A program made the position numbers and the translations under genes. This document shows, one piece after another, positions 32,366-40,756 of a stretch of DNA of 40,756 nt. Where the stretch lies: NCBI GenBank assembly GCA_019635715.1, contig JAHBYY010000038.1, positions 1-40,756 of the forward strand, read 5' to 3'. Position 1 is the stretch's first letter. Every line of letters starts with the position of its first letter. The stretch comes from Rhizobiaceae bacterium (GTDB lineage Bacteria; Pseudomonadota; Alphaproteobacteria; Rhizobiales; Rhizobiaceae). Below the pieces are notes generated by a model. That model was not told the origin of the DNA. It saw only the letters and a program-made list of their open reading frames with translations, and searched no databases.

Positions 32366-35179
32366 TCACTGCCCGAGCCTCTCCAGCAGCACCGGCACAT
32401 GCACCTGGTCGGACTTGTAGTTGCCGGTCAGCATGTACATCACGATGTTGACGCCGGCGCGCAGCGCGTAGGTGCGCTGCAGCGGGTCGTTGGGCACGGT
32501 CGGCAGCATCGGATCGCCATGTTCGTCGACGGCCCAGGCGCCGGCCATGTCGTTGGCGGTGATCATGATCGGCGACACGCCGTCACCTGTTCGAACGGGG
32601 CGGTTCTCCGTGTTGCTGGCTTCGAGCGACGCCTCGACCCACAGGGGCCCGCCGCCGTAGCGGCCGGGAAACTCCGGCATGATGAAGAACGACTTGGTCA
32701 GGACGTGGTCTTCCGGCACGGGCTCGAGCGGCGGGACGTTCAGGCTGGAGAGGATGTCGCGCAGGCGCTGTGTCGCCGGGCTGGTCGAGCCTTCATTGAG
32801 GCCGCTGGCATATTCGTCGCGCGTGTCGAAAAGCACGGTGCCGCCCTGCTGCATATAGGCGTCGACGCGGGCGATGGCGGCTTCGGTCGGCATCGGAGCG
32901 CCGGGGTCGATCGGCCAGTAGATGATCGGGTAGAAGGAGAGCTCGTCCTTCGAGATGTCGACGCCGGCCGGCTGGCCGGGCTCGAGCGCCGTCTTCTCGA
33001 TGAGGAAGCGCGTCAGTCCGGTCAAACCGGCGCGGCTGATCGAATCGACGCTGGAATTGCCGGTGATCACATAGGCGAGGCGGGTGGTGGAGATCGCCTC
33101 GATCGCCTCCTGGTCGCCGGGTTTCGAATCATCGGCCATTGCGGGTGCGACGACGGCGCCCGCCAGGCAAAGCACGGCGATCATCGCGGCGGCGCGCGCC
33201 GCCGCCCGACCGCGCCGCCGGGCGAAGACGCCGCCCATCCAGAAGACGGCAAGGGTGTCGAGCACCATCAAGGCGAGTGCTGCAGCCACGAGCGGCCCCT
33301 TCAGATCCCGCGATTCGTCCGCAGCATAGCTGATTTCGCTCACCGGCACCGGAATCTGCGGGCGGGCCAGCGGCGCGAGCGTCGCGCCGGGCGCCAGCAG
33401 ATTGTGGGCGAAGACGCCTTCCTCGCCGCCGTAGAGGCCCGGCGGGTTCTCGATCGTCACCGGCAGCGCGGCATTCGCCGCCACGATCGGCCGGGCATCC
33501 GGCGTCGCAGGCACCAGCATGCCGTCGGCGGAAATCAACCGGTAGGGCGCCAGCGCGCCGGCGCGTCCGTCGGTGCCGGCGACGGCGCCCTGGTTGCGCG
33601 ACAGTTGGACGAGGCGGCGCAGCATCTCGACGAAGGTGCCGGAGATCGGCAGGTTCGACCAGGTCGCCTGCGGCGTGATGTGGAACAGCACGACCGTGCC
33701 CTTTTGGCGCGTCGCACCGGTCACCAGCGGAGTGCCGTCGGCAAGGCTCGCCCAGGTGCGTTCGGCGATGTCGGGCGTCGGCTCGGCGAGGATCTGGCGC
33801 GTCACCGTCACGCCTTCCGGCGCCGGCAGGTCGGCGAAGGGTCCACCGTCCGGGAAGTCGCTCACCGGCTGCGGCTCGGTCCACGACAGGGTGCCGCCGA
33901 GCGCGCGCTCGCCGGTGCGCAGGCGCACCGGCAGCAGGTCCTCGTCGGGCTCAGCCGCCGCGAGGCGGGAGCCGGCGAAACGCACCAGCGTGCCGCCGCC
34001 GCGGACCCAGGCGAGCAGTTGTGCGTGCGCCTCGGCCGGAATGGTGCCGACGTCGGCCATGACGATCATCGCCGGCTTCTGCCTGATGATCTCGGGGATC
34101 GAGACCGCCAGGTCGGGGTCGGGGGATTCGATGAGGTCGGCGAACGGCCGCAGCGCGGCGCGGATGTAGTAGACCGGCGACAGCAGCGGCTGCGCCTGGT
34201 CCGCCTCGGATTGCGAGATCAGCGCGACGCGCCGCCGCTTGGCGTTCTCGTCGAGGACGCGCAGGGCGGATGCCTGCGGCTCGCCGTCGACCGACACGCT
34301 GGCGAAATCGTTGCGCAGTTCGAACGGCACGCTGATCACGCCGGTCGTCGCGGGATCGCCCGGGCCGAAGGAGAGGGTCGCGTCGGCGATGCGGCGGCCC
34401 TTGTCGTCGAAGGCGCCGACCGTCACCTGTCGCGCCGACGGGTCGCCGCTCGGCCGCACCGCCGTGACCTTGAAGCCGTCCACCGCGTTTTCCGTTGCGG
34501 TCAGGCCGACCAGGCCGGGGCGGTTGGCCGAGGCCCAGATGACGCGGTTGATACGGGTGCCGAACAGCGTCGCGAATGCGCTCTCGTCGCTGCCGGCGGC
34601 GAGGCCGTCGGCCAGAACCGCGACATCCGCGCCCGGCATCTGCGCCAGCGCCTGCGATACGCGCTGGTAGACCGCCTGCCGGTCGACCGGAACCGGCCGC
34701 GGCTTGGCCGCCTCGAGATGCGCCAGGGCGCCGCGCGCATCGAACGCGCCGATGTCGGCATTCGGCTTCTCGGCGGTGAAGGCCAGCAGGATCGGCACGC
34801 CGCCGGCGTCCGCGTCGGAGATCAGGCGCTGCGCCGTCGCGACGCGGCGGTCCCAGTCGGGCGCGCTGGCCCAGCCATTGTCCATGACGACGGCCAGGCC
34901 GCTGCCGCTCGATTCCACCCGCTCGCGCGGATTGAACACCGGATCGGCCAAGGCGAAGATGACGAGCGCCGCCATGACCAGCCGCAGCAAGGTCAGCCAC
35001 CAGGGGCTCTTGTTCGGCGTTTCCTCGCGTTTCAGCACCTGCGCGAGGATGCGCAGCGGCGGAAAGATCTCGGTCTGCGGCCTTGGCGGGGTCAGCCGCA
35101 GCAGCCACCAGATCACCGGCAGCGCCACCAGGCCCCAGAGAATGGCGGGAAGGCCGAAGGAGAGCGGCAGCCAGGTCAT
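32366..35179 (-). CDS. BatA/DUF4159 domain membrane protein
   Basis: A 937-aa protein. The N-terminal BatA domain (1-90) has two helices around 8-27 and 60-80. A von Willebrand-like part follows (LAVVMDNGWASAPDW), then a large region, a helix near 630-650, and a second hydrophobic stretch ending AVVAPAMADD. The last 220 residues are DUF4159 (RLAYVITGNSSVDSISRAGL, PIIYWPIDPGAP, GTVLFDTRDEY). The C-terminal half is presumably periplasmic. Function unknown; it works in a MoxR/DUF58 context. The start is ATG 35179. Confidence 0.85.
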   Translation of the reverse strand: MTWLPLSFGLPAILWGLVALPVIWWLLRLTPPRPQTEIFPPLRILAQVLKREETPNKSPWWLTLLRLVMAALVIFALADPVFNPRERVESSGSGLAVVMDNGWASAPDWDRRVATAQRLISDADAGGVPILLAFTAEKPNADIGAFDARGALAHLEAAKPRPVPVDRQAVYQRVSQALAQMPGADVAVLADGLAAGSDESAFATLFGTRINRVIWASANRPGLVGLTATENAVDGFKVTAVRPSGDPSARQVTVGAFDDKGRRIADATLSFGPGDPATTGVISVPFELRNDFASVSVDGEPQASALRVLDENAKRRRVALISQSEADQAQPLLSPVYYIRAALRPFADLIESPDPDLAVSIPEIIRQKPAMIVMADVGTIPAEAHAQLLAWVRGGGTLVRFAGSRLAAAEPDEDLLPVRLRTGERALGGTLSWTEPQPVSDFPDGGPFADLPAPEGVTVTRQILAEPTPDIAERTWASLADGTPLVTGATRQKGTVVLFHITPQATWSNLPISGTFVEMLRRLVQLSRNQGAVAGTDGRAGALAPYRLISADGMLVPATPDARPIVAANAALPVTIENPPGLYGGEEGVFAHNLLAPGATLAPLARPQIPVPVSEISYAADESRDLKGPLVAAALALMVLDTLAVFWMGGVFARRRGRAAARAAAMIAVLCLAGAVVAPAMADDSKPGDQEAIEAISTTRLAYVITGNSSVDSISRAGLTGLTRFLIEKTALEPGQPAGVDISKDELSFYPIIYWPIDPGAPMPTEAAIARVDAYMQQGGTVLFDTRDEYASGLNEGSTSPATQRLRDILSSLNVPPLEPVPEDHVLTKSFFIMPEFPGRYGGGPLWVEASLEASNTENRPVRTGDGVSPIMITANDMAGAWAVDEHGDPMLPTVPNDPLQRTYALRAGVNIVMYMLTGNYKSDQVHVPVLLERLGQ

Positions 35180-35206
35180 CGAGACGACCTTTCAGCGGTT
35201 CCGGCT

Positions 35207-35327
35207 CTGCCCCTCATCCCCCTGCCGGGACCTTCTCCCCGTCTTGACGGGGAAAAGGGGGCCAGCCGCGGCGCTGGTGCCCCCCTCTCCCCGTTCTTCA
35301 CGGGGAGAGGGTAAGGGTGAGGGGCGG
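35207..35327. repeat. Long inverted repeat, subfamily B, copy 3
   Basis: The left unit holds CCCC-tgcc-GGG and CTCCCCG-tcttga-CGGGG; the right unit 35282-35327 is identical over 46 nt to 24828-24873. It ends 10 bp past the DUF559 stop codon and begins 27 bp before the DUF4159 start. Confidence 0.9.
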
Positions 35328-35336
35328 GACGGGAGG

Positions 35337-35753
35337 TCACGAGCGCGCCTCCCGATAGTCGCGCGCCGCAACGAAGCGAAGGTCGGGTGCTGAGATGTCG
35401 CAGTCCAGACGGCCTTCGATGGCTGCCAAAATCGTTTCCAAGGCGCTTGACCGCGCCCGAAGCACGTCCACGTTCCACAGTCTCAGCACGGACCAGCCTT
35501 CAGACAGCATGAAAATGTCGCGCAGCCGGTCGCTGTGGCTGCCGGCATGCTGGCTGCCGTCTATCTCCACGACAAGCCACGATTGGCGACACGCAAAATC
35601 GGCGAAATAGTGCCCGATCGGCAACTGCCTGACGAATTTGTGGCCGTTGAGGCGTCGGTCTCGGAGCTCCGTCCACAACGCCGACTCAGCGTCGTTGTCC
35701 ACCTTGCGCAAGGATCGCGCCCGGTTCGTCCTGGCGGTCTGTGGGCCTCGCAT
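35337..35753 (-). CDS. DUF559 endonuclease-like protein
   Basis: A 138-aa protein, second DUF559 member of the window. It keeps the putative active-site pattern: Asp52 (YFADF), Glu63, Asp65 and His69 (VEIDGSQH). Its sequence is clearly diverged from the copy at 20428, so this is not a recent duplication. It is placed between the DUF58 gene (11 bp upstream) and an inverted repeat (10 bp downstream), splitting the MoxR cluster. The start is ATG 35753; the upstream frame is antisense-frame noise. Confidence 0.85.
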   Translation of the reverse strand: MRGPQTARTNRARSLRKVDNDAESALWTELRDRRLNGHKFVRQLPIGHYFADFACRQSWLVVEIDGSQHAGSHSDRLRDIFMLSEGWSVLRLWNVDVLRARSSALETILAAIEGRLDCDISAPDLRFVAARDYREARS

Positions 35754-35764
35754 CAGGTCGCCTC

Positions 35765-36682
35765 TCACACCCGCACCCCCGCTGCGTAGCCGCCTTCGGC
35801 GGTCATGGCCATGTGGACGCGCACCAGCGCTTCGGAGGCGAGCCTGTCGGTGTGGTTGGTGGTGAAGCTCCAGCCGAGCCTGCGGCACCAGGCGCCGAGT
35901 TCCTCGCGTCGCGCGGCGTAGAGCCGGCGATAGTCGTCGGCGAGCTGTTCGGCGCGGCCCGCGGTCAGTTTTTCACCCGTCTCCGGATCGGTGAACTCGG
36001 TGCGTCCCGCATAGGGGAAGCTCTCCTCCGCGGGATCCGCCACCTCGATCAGGTGGGCGCGGACGCCATGCCGTGCCAGCACGTCGAGCCACTCGATCGT
36101 CTCGTCGACCGGATCGAGGAAATCGCCGACCAGCACGATGTCGGAGAAGCGGCGGATGGCGGAGAGATCGGGCCTGCCGACGGCCGGCGGCGCGTGGGCG
36201 ATCTGCGTCGCCAGCCGCTCGGCGCCGTTGCGCGAGGCGATCGGATCGGTCAGCGCCGGCCAGGCGATGCGTTCGCCGCTGCGCGACAGGAGCTCGGCCA
36301 GCGCCAGCACCAGGACGAGCGCCCGCGACTCCTTCGATACGGTCGCGGTGGTCGATTTGTAGAGCATGGACGGCGACGGGTCCGCCCACAGCCACACCGT
36401 ATGGGCCGCCTCCCATTCGAGATCGCGCACATAGGTGTGGTCGTCGCGGGCGGATCGGCGCCAGTCGATGCGCGCCAGCGCCTCGCCCTCGACATAGGGG
36501 CGGAACTGCCAGAAATTCTCGCCGATGCCGCGCCGGCGCCGGCCGTGCCAGCCGCTGATCACGGTATTGACCACCCGGCGTGCCTCGACCAGCAGGTCCG
36601 GCACGAGCGCTGCCCGCTGCCGGGCGCGGACGAGGGCGTCGCGGGCGGCGACCGGAGCGGCCGCTTCGCCGATGCGCGCCAT
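35765..36682 (-). CDS. DUF58 domain protein
   Basis: A 305-aa cytoplasmic protein. The DUF58 signature is GRRRRGIGENFWQFRPYVEGEALARIDWRRSARDDHTYVRDLEWE at about 47-92, followed by a von Willebrand-like fold (VWLWADPSPSM). DUF58 proteins accompany MoxR ATPases and are thought to be chaperone partners. The start codon overlaps the moxR stop (TGATG at 36684-36680), giving translational coupling. Confidence 0.9.
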   Translation of the reverse strand: MARIGEAAAPVAARDALVRARQRAALVPDLLVEARRVVNTVISGWHGRRRRGIGENFWQFRPYVEGEALARIDWRRSARDDHTYVRDLEWEAAHTVWLWADPSPSMLYKSTTATVSKESRALVLVLALAELLSRSGERIAWPALTDPIASRNGAERLATQIAHAPPAVGRPDLSAIRRFSDIVLVGDFLDPVDETIEWLDVLARHGVRAHLIEVADPAEESFPYAGRTEFTDPETGEKLTAGRAEQLADDYRRLYAARREELGAWCRRLGWSFTTNHTDRLASEALVRVHMAMTAEGGYAAGVRV

Positions 36683-37686
36683 CAGAGCGCCTTCACCAGC
36701 CGCGCCACCGCGTCCCGCACCGTCATGCCCTCGGCGCGCGCCGCGAAGGTCAGCGCCATGCGATGCTGCAGCACCGGCTCGGCCAGCGCCTTCACGTCGT
36801 CCACCGATGGCGCCAGGCGGCCCTCGTAGAGGGCGCGGGCGCGGGCGCACAGCGTCAGCGCCTGGCTGGCGCGCGGGCCCGGACCCCAGGCGACATGCTT
36901 GTCGGTGTCGCCATTGCCCTGGCCGGGACGCGCCGAGCGCACCAGCTTGAGGATCGTCTCGACCACGCTTTCCGGCACCGGCATGCGCCGGATCAGAAGC
37001 TGGATCTCCTTCAGCCGCTGCGGGGTCAGCACGTTTGCGGCGCGCGCGTCTTCCGTGCCGGTGGTTTCAAGCAGGATGCGCCGCTCGGCCTCCAGCTCAG
37101 GATAGAGAATGTCGATCTGCATCAGGAAGCGGTCGAGCTGTGCCTCCGGCAAAGGATAGGTGCCTTCCTGCTCCAGCGGGTTCTGGGTGGCCAGGACATG
37201 GAAGGGGGAGGGCAGGTCATGCCGCTGTCCGGCGACGGTGACGTGATATTCCTGCATGGACTGCAGCAGCGCCGACTGGGTGCGCGGGCTGGCGCGGTTG
37301 ATCTCGTCGGCCATCAGAAGCTGCGCGAAGATCGGCCCGGGGATGAAGCGGAAGGAGCGCCGGCCGGCCTCCGACTGTTCCAGCACTTCCGAGCCGAGGA
37401 TGTCGGAGGGCATCAGGTCCGGCGTGAACTGGATGCGCCGCGCATCGAGGCCGAGCACGATGCCGAGCGTCTCGACCAGCTTGGTCTTGGCCAGGCCGGG
37501 CACGCCGACCAGCAGCGCGTGGCCGCCGGCGAGCAGCGCGACGAGGCTGCGCTCGATGACGCTTTCCTGGCCGAAGATGACGCGTCCGACGCCGTCGCGG
37601 ATGCGCGAGATGTCGGCCAGCGCCCGTTCGGCCTCGGCCACCATGTCGGCTTCGCTCGGCGCGGCGTCCTTGATGATTGCCGTCAT
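36682..37686 (-). CDS. MoxR-family AAA+ ATPase
   Basis: A 334-aa AAA+ ATPase. Walker A GVPGLAKT is at 61-68, Walker B LLMADEIN at 123-130, then the sensor 1 ATQNP and the arginine-finger segment EAQLDRF. MoxR ATPases act with von Willebrand proteins in maturation or stress tolerance of membrane and periplasmic complexes. It is first in the cluster MoxR-DUF58-(DUF559)-DUF4159-amidotransferase-like. The start is ATG 37686; upstream codons are not conserved. Confidence 0.94.
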   Translation of the reverse strand: MTAIIKDAAPSEADMVAEAERALADISRIRDGVGRVIFGQESVIERSLVALLAGGHALLVGVPGLAKTKLVETLGIVLGLDARRIQFTPDLMPSDILGSEVLEQSEAGRRSFRFIPGPIFAQLLMADEINRASPRTQSALLQSMQEYHVTVAGQRHDLPSPFHVLATQNPLEQEGTYPLPEAQLDRFLMQIDILYPELEAERRILLETTGTEDARAANVLTPQRLKEIQLLIRRMPVPESVVETILKLVRSARPGQGNGDTDKHVAWGPGPRASQALTLCARARALYEGRLAPSVDDVKALAEPVLQHRMALTFAARAEGMTVRDAVARLVKAL

Positions 37687-37829
37687 GGCCGTTCGGTCCC
37701 TTTCAAGACTGGACCGCCGGGCAGCGCCCCAGTATCGCGATTCTGAGGCACACATGTTGCAGTGCCGAAGGAAAACATAAAAGCCTTCACCTGGCTGACA
37801 AGCGAGAGAACAGTGACTATTTCGTGACC

Positions 37830-38459
37830 ATGACAGACCCGAAAGAGGATAGTCCGCAAGGCTTGGGCGAGGCTCGCGACACTGCCGGGCTCTCGGCGCT
37901 GATTTCGCGCGCCACGCGGGCCGGCAAGGGCCTGCCGCCGGTCGAGCGCTGGAATCCGCCGTTCTGCGGCGATCTCGACATGGAGATCCGGGCCGACGGA
38001 ACCTGGTTCTATCTCGGCACCCCGATCGGCCGGATGCCGCTCGTGCAGCTCTTTTCCACGGTGCTGCGCAAGGACGCGGACGGCAGGACCTATCTGGTGA
38101 CGCCGGTCGAGAAGGTCGGCATCCGCGTGGTCGACGCGCCGTTCCTGGCGGTGGAGATGAATGTTTCGGGTCACGGCGACGATCGGGTCATCACCTTCCG
38201 CACCAATGTCGGCGACGTGGTCGAGGTCGACGACAGCCATCCGTTGCGCTTCGTCGACGAGGCCGACACCGGCGGCCTGAAGCCGTATGTTCTGGTGCGC
38301 GGGAGGTTGGAAGCCCTCGTGGCGCGGCCGGTCATGTACGAACTGGTGAGCCACGGCGAGGAGATCGACATCGACGGCGTCGCGATGTTCGCCGTCCGCT
38401 CCAAAGGCCGCGTCTATCCGGTCATGCCGGCCGAAACGCTGAGGCGCCTCGGTGGCTGA
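37830..38459 (+). CDS. DUF1285 domain protein
   Basis: A 209-aa protein of the DUF1285 family, with PPVERWNPPFCGDLDMEI, DGTWFYLGTPIGRMPLVQLFSTVLR and the DDSHPLRF block. The function is unknown. It begins a tight operon: 8-bp overlap with the Nudix gene, which itself overlaps the CCA-transferase gene by 4 bp. It is divergent from moxR across a 143-bp gap, which should hold both promoters. The start is ATG 37830. Confidence 0.9.
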   Translation: MTDPKEDSPQGLGEARDTAGLSALISRATRAGKGLPPVERWNPPFCGDLDMEIRADGTWFYLGTPIGRMPLVQLFSTVLRKDADGRTYLVTPVEKVGIRVVDAPFLAVEMNVSGHGDDRVITFRTNVGDVVEVDDSHPLRFVDEADTGGLKPYVLVRGRLEALVARPVMYELVSHGEEIDIDGVAMFAVRSKGRVYPVMPAETLRRLGG

Positions 38460-39099
38460 TCGCGCCGGCCTCCGCGATGTGCCCGCCTACTCGGCCGCCG
38501 AATTCCGGCGCCGGGTCGCGCAGGGCCATCTGCTGGTGGCGCGTGACCACGAGGATGGCGACCATCGCTTCAATCCGGGTCATGCCCGGCTGATCCACGA
38601 CAATCCGCTGCGCGAGGCCGCCGTGCTGGTTCCGGTCGTCGACCATGGCCCTGAGGCGACGGTGATCCTGACCAAGCGGGCCGAGACGCTGCGTGCCCAC
38701 ACCGGGCAGGTGGCGTTTCCCGGCGGCCGCATCGATCCCGAGGACGGGACGCCGGAACAGGCCGCCCTGCGCGAGGCGGCCGAGGAAATCGGCCTGTCGG
38801 CGGACCATGTCGACCTGGTCGGCCGCATGCCCAACTACGTCTCGGGCAGCGGCTACCGCATCGCGCCGGTGCTCGCCGTGGTGCGTCCGGGTTTTCGCCT
38901 CACCATCAACCACGATGAGGTCGACGCCGCCTTCGAGGTGCCGCTGCGCTTCCTGATGGATCCGGCCAACCATGCGCGCGAGAGCCGGTTCTGGGGCGAT
39001 CGCGAATGGTACTACTATGACATGCCGTATGACGGACGCAGGATCTGGGGCGTGACGGCCGGGATCATCCGCACGCTTTACGAAAGGCTCTACGCATGA
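38452..39099 (+). CDS. CoA pyrophosphatase (Nudix hydrolase)
   Basis: A 215-aa enzyme that should hydrolyse CoA to phosphopantetheine and 3',5'-ADP. The CoA-specific motif around LTKRAETLRAHTGQVAFPGG (73-92) precedes a complete Nudix box, GRIDPEDGTPEQAALREAAEEIGL (92-115), with REAAEE metal ligands. It uses a GTG start at 38452, inside the end of DUF1285. Confidence 0.92.
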   Translation: MADRAGLRDVPAYSAAEFRRRVAQGHLLVARDHEDGDHRFNPGHARLIHDNPLREAAVLVPVVDHGPEATVILTKRAETLRAHTGQVAFPGGRIDPEDGTPEQAALREAAEEIGLSADHVDLVGRMPNYVSGSGYRIAPVLAVVRPGFRLTINHDEVDAAFEVPLRFLMDPANHARESRFWGDREWYYYDMPYDGRRIWGVTAGIIRTLYERLYA

Positions 39100-40394
39100 C
39101 CGCCGTATCGCTGGACGGCCGTGCCGACTGGCTGCGGGACGAGGCTCTGGGTCGCGTCCTCTCCGTGCTTTGCGAAGGCGGCGAGGAGGCGCGCATCGCC
39201 GGCGGCGCGGTGCGCAACGCGCTGCTCGGCGAGCCCGTCGCCGACATCGACATCGCAACGACGACCCTTCCGGACGAGACGGCGCGGCGCGGCGCGGCGG
39301 CCGGCTTCAAGGTCGTGCCGACCGGTGCGGCGCACGGCACGATCACGCTGGTCGTGGACGGGCACCCCTACGAGGTCACGACGCTGCGCGCCGACATCGA
39401 GACCGACGGCCGCCGCGCCACCGTGCATTTCGGCCGCGACTGGAAGGCGGACGCCGAACGGCGCGACTTCACCATCAACGGCCTCTACGCCCGGGCCGAC
39501 GGCAGCGTGGTGGACCTGGTCGGCGGGGTCGCCGACATCGAGAGCCGCACGATCCGCTTCATTGGCGATGCCGAGACGCGCATCCGCGAGGACTATCTGC
39601 GAATCCTCAGGTTTTTCCGCTTCTTCGCCTGGTACGGCTCGGGCCGGCCCGATGCGGACGGGCTGCGTGCGTCGGCCCGGCTGAAGGAAGGACTCGACGG
39701 CCTGTCCGCCGAGCGCGTCTGGTCGGAACTCCGCAAGCTTCTCGCCGCACCCGATCCGGCCCGCGCGCTGCTCTGGATGCGGCAGGCCGGGGTGCTGACG
39801 CGCGTGCTGCCGGAAAGCGAGAAATGGGGCATCGATGCCATCCATGCGCTGGTCGCCGCGGAGCGTGATCTCGCTTGGCCGGTCGATCCGCTGCTGCGGC
39901 TGATGGCGATCGTTCCGCCGGATGCGGCGCGCCTCGAACTGATGGGCCGTCGGCTGCGGCTGGCGAAGAGCGAGACGGCGCGGCTGACAGGCTGGGCGCA
40001 GACGCCGCCGCCTGCCGCCGCAACGACCGAGCCGGCGCTGGAGCGGCTCCTGTACTATGGCGATCGGCAGGCGGTGGCGGACCGGCTGCGCCTGGCGCTT
40101 GCCGCGGCGCGCGGCCGCGCCGTCGCCGACACGGCCGCGCTGGTCGAGGCGGGCGGCCATGCGCGCCTTCTCGATCGCGCGGAAAAATGGTCCGCGCCGA
40201 GAATGCCGGTGTCGGGAAGCGACCTCAAGCAGTTGGGTGCGCACGACGGACCGGCGCTCGGCACGCTGCTGAAATCGCTGGAAGCGGCCTGGGTCGAGTC
40301 GCGTTTCGCACTGTCGCGCGAAGCGCTCGTCGGCATGGCCGCGGAGGCGATCGCCGGGGAGAGGCCCGGCGGGACCGTCGATCCGCCGGGCTGA
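39096..40394 (+). CDS. cca: CCA tRNA nucleotidyltransferase
   Basis: A 432-aa class II enzyme that adds or repairs the CCA end of tRNAs. The nucleotidyltransferase head has GGAVRN (36-41), catalytic DID (50-52) and RRDFTINGL (about 122-130), followed by the RNA-binding EDYLRILRFFRF segment. The C-terminal half is helical. The start ATG overlaps the Nudix stop by 4 bp. Poly(A) polymerase is the alternative in this family, but length and genome context favour the CCA enzyme. Confidence 0.93.
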   Translation: MTAVSLDGRADWLRDEALGRVLSVLCEGGEEARIAGGAVRNALLGEPVADIDIATTTLPDETARRGAAAGFKVVPTGAAHGTITLVVDGHPYEVTTLRADIETDGRRATVHFGRDWKADAERRDFTINGLYARADGSVVDLVGGVADIESRTIRFIGDAETRIREDYLRILRFFRFFAWYGSGRPDADGLRASARLKEGLDGLSAERVWSELRKLLAAPDPARALLWMRQAGVLTRVLPESEKWGIDAIHALVAAERDLAWPVDPLLRLMAIVPPDAARLELMGRRLRLAKSETARLTGWAQTPPPAAATTEPALERLLYYGDRQAVADRLRLALAAARGRAVADTAALVEAGGHARLLDRAEKWSAPRMPVSGSDLKQLGAHDGPALGTLLKSLEAAWVESRFALSREALVGMAAEAIAGERPGGTVDPPG

Positions 40395-40413
40395 GGCCGA
40401 GCGCGGCCGCTGG

Positions 40414-40599
40414 TCAGGCGGCGTCGCGGACCCGTTCGATGCGCGAGCGGATGGCTTCGATCATCGTCTCGCGGATCACCGTCTCGCCATGGGTCTCGCG
40501 AAGATGTTCCACCGCGCGGCGCATGATTTCGGCTTCGTCCTCATGCCGCGTATGCCACTCGCAGCCGGGCACGAGGGTTCCGCATTGGAATTCCTTCAT
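40414..40599 (-). CDS. DUF1059 family small protein
   Basis: A 61-aa protein with a CGTLVPGCEWHTRHEDEAEIMRRAVEHLRETHG pattern: two Cys and two late His that could bind a metal ion. The function is unknown. The start is ATG 40599 with AAGGAGC upstream. It is convergent with cca. The last 157 bp of the window (40600-40756) hold nothing I can support. Confidence 0.85.
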   Translation of the reverse strand: MKEFQCGTLVPGCEWHTRHEDEAEIMRRAVEHLRETHGETVIRETMIEAIRSRIERVRDAA

Positions 40600-40756
40600 G
40601 GCTGCTCCTTCCTTTCCGCTTCTTCGCCGGGATATCCGCGGCACGCAGCGCCGCGGCATTGCTCCAATGACAGGCATCCGCACCGACGGTTCTCATCGCC
40701 CGCGATCGGATGTCTTGGCTGGGGTCTGTTGAGCATCAGCACGCGGGCTGCGCCGT

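Noticed and set aside
22206-35327. Calling the long inverted repeats rho-independent terminators or a CRISPR array
   Set aside because: There are no T tracts after the stems, the repeats are inverted pairs 2-6 kb apart, and two lie inside operons or in codons. CRISPR repeats would be direct and regularly spaced.
37677-37829. 51-codon N-terminal extension of DUF1285
   Set aside because: It overlaps the moxR 5' end and the promoter gap; the conserved family region begins after ATG 37830.
1-40756. tRNA, rRNA, prophage or integrase genes
   Set aside because: Nothing resembling them was seen on either strand; the only classical mobile element is the IS at the left edge.

Overview
The window is high-GC chromosomal DNA from an alphaproteobacterium of the Rhizobiales, most like the Phyllobacteriaceae/Mesorhizobium group. 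The evidence is a fused trpE(G) gene behind a Trp-rich leader peptide, a choXWV choline importer, a stand-alone ClpS2-type adaptor, a RIME-like intergenic mosaic, and the order moxR / DUF1285 / Nudix / CCA-transferase. This placement is by protein resemblance and gene order only; no rRNA or tRNA gene was seen.

Layout. 1-1480: an IS110-family element of the IS1111 type with 17-bp subterminal inverted repeats and a long non-coding right end. 1500-1735: a cluster of small palindromes. 1804-5132 (minus): a trpL leader and attenuator, trpE(G) and a cation-diffusion-facilitator gene. 5183-12424: single metabolic and membrane genes (M14-type deacylase, SDR, DUF2254 protein, alpha/beta hydrolase, methyltransferase, pentapeptide-repeat membrane protein). 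12629-15057: fhs and a DUF6883/DUF4926 pair. 15305-23502 (minus): a module of uncharacterised genes (coiled-coil protein, 382-aa protein, AAA ATPase, DUF6638, DUF2333), interrupted by a DUF559 endonuclease-like gene and by a VapBC-type pair. 23791-26940: choXWV. 26951-29748: 1-Cys peroxiredoxin, clpS, a possible caspase-fold protein and a cupin. 30061-37686 (minus): a MoxR / DUF58 / BatA-DUF4159 / amidotransferase-like cluster, again interrupted by a DUF559 gene. 37830-40394: DUF1285, CoA pyrophosphatase and CCA tRNA nucleotidyltransferase in a tightly overlapping operon. The window ends with a DUF1059 gene.

The strongest unexplained signal is a superfamily of six long inverted repeats at 20479, 22206, 24755, 29858, 32191 and 35207. 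Each consists of two head-to-head units, and each unit has two hairpins; one pair of copies shows compensatory changes in a stem. Both DUF559 genes carry one of these elements at their 3' end (one reads through it), and both sit codirectionally inside otherwise coherent operons. This resembles the REPIN/RAYT relationship but with a different enzyme family. Other points of interest are the trp leader, whose predicted promoter would make the leader mRNA start at or next to its AUG, the candidate bridge RNA of the IS, and a 337-aa protein with a His-Gly / Cys pattern like clan CD peptidases.
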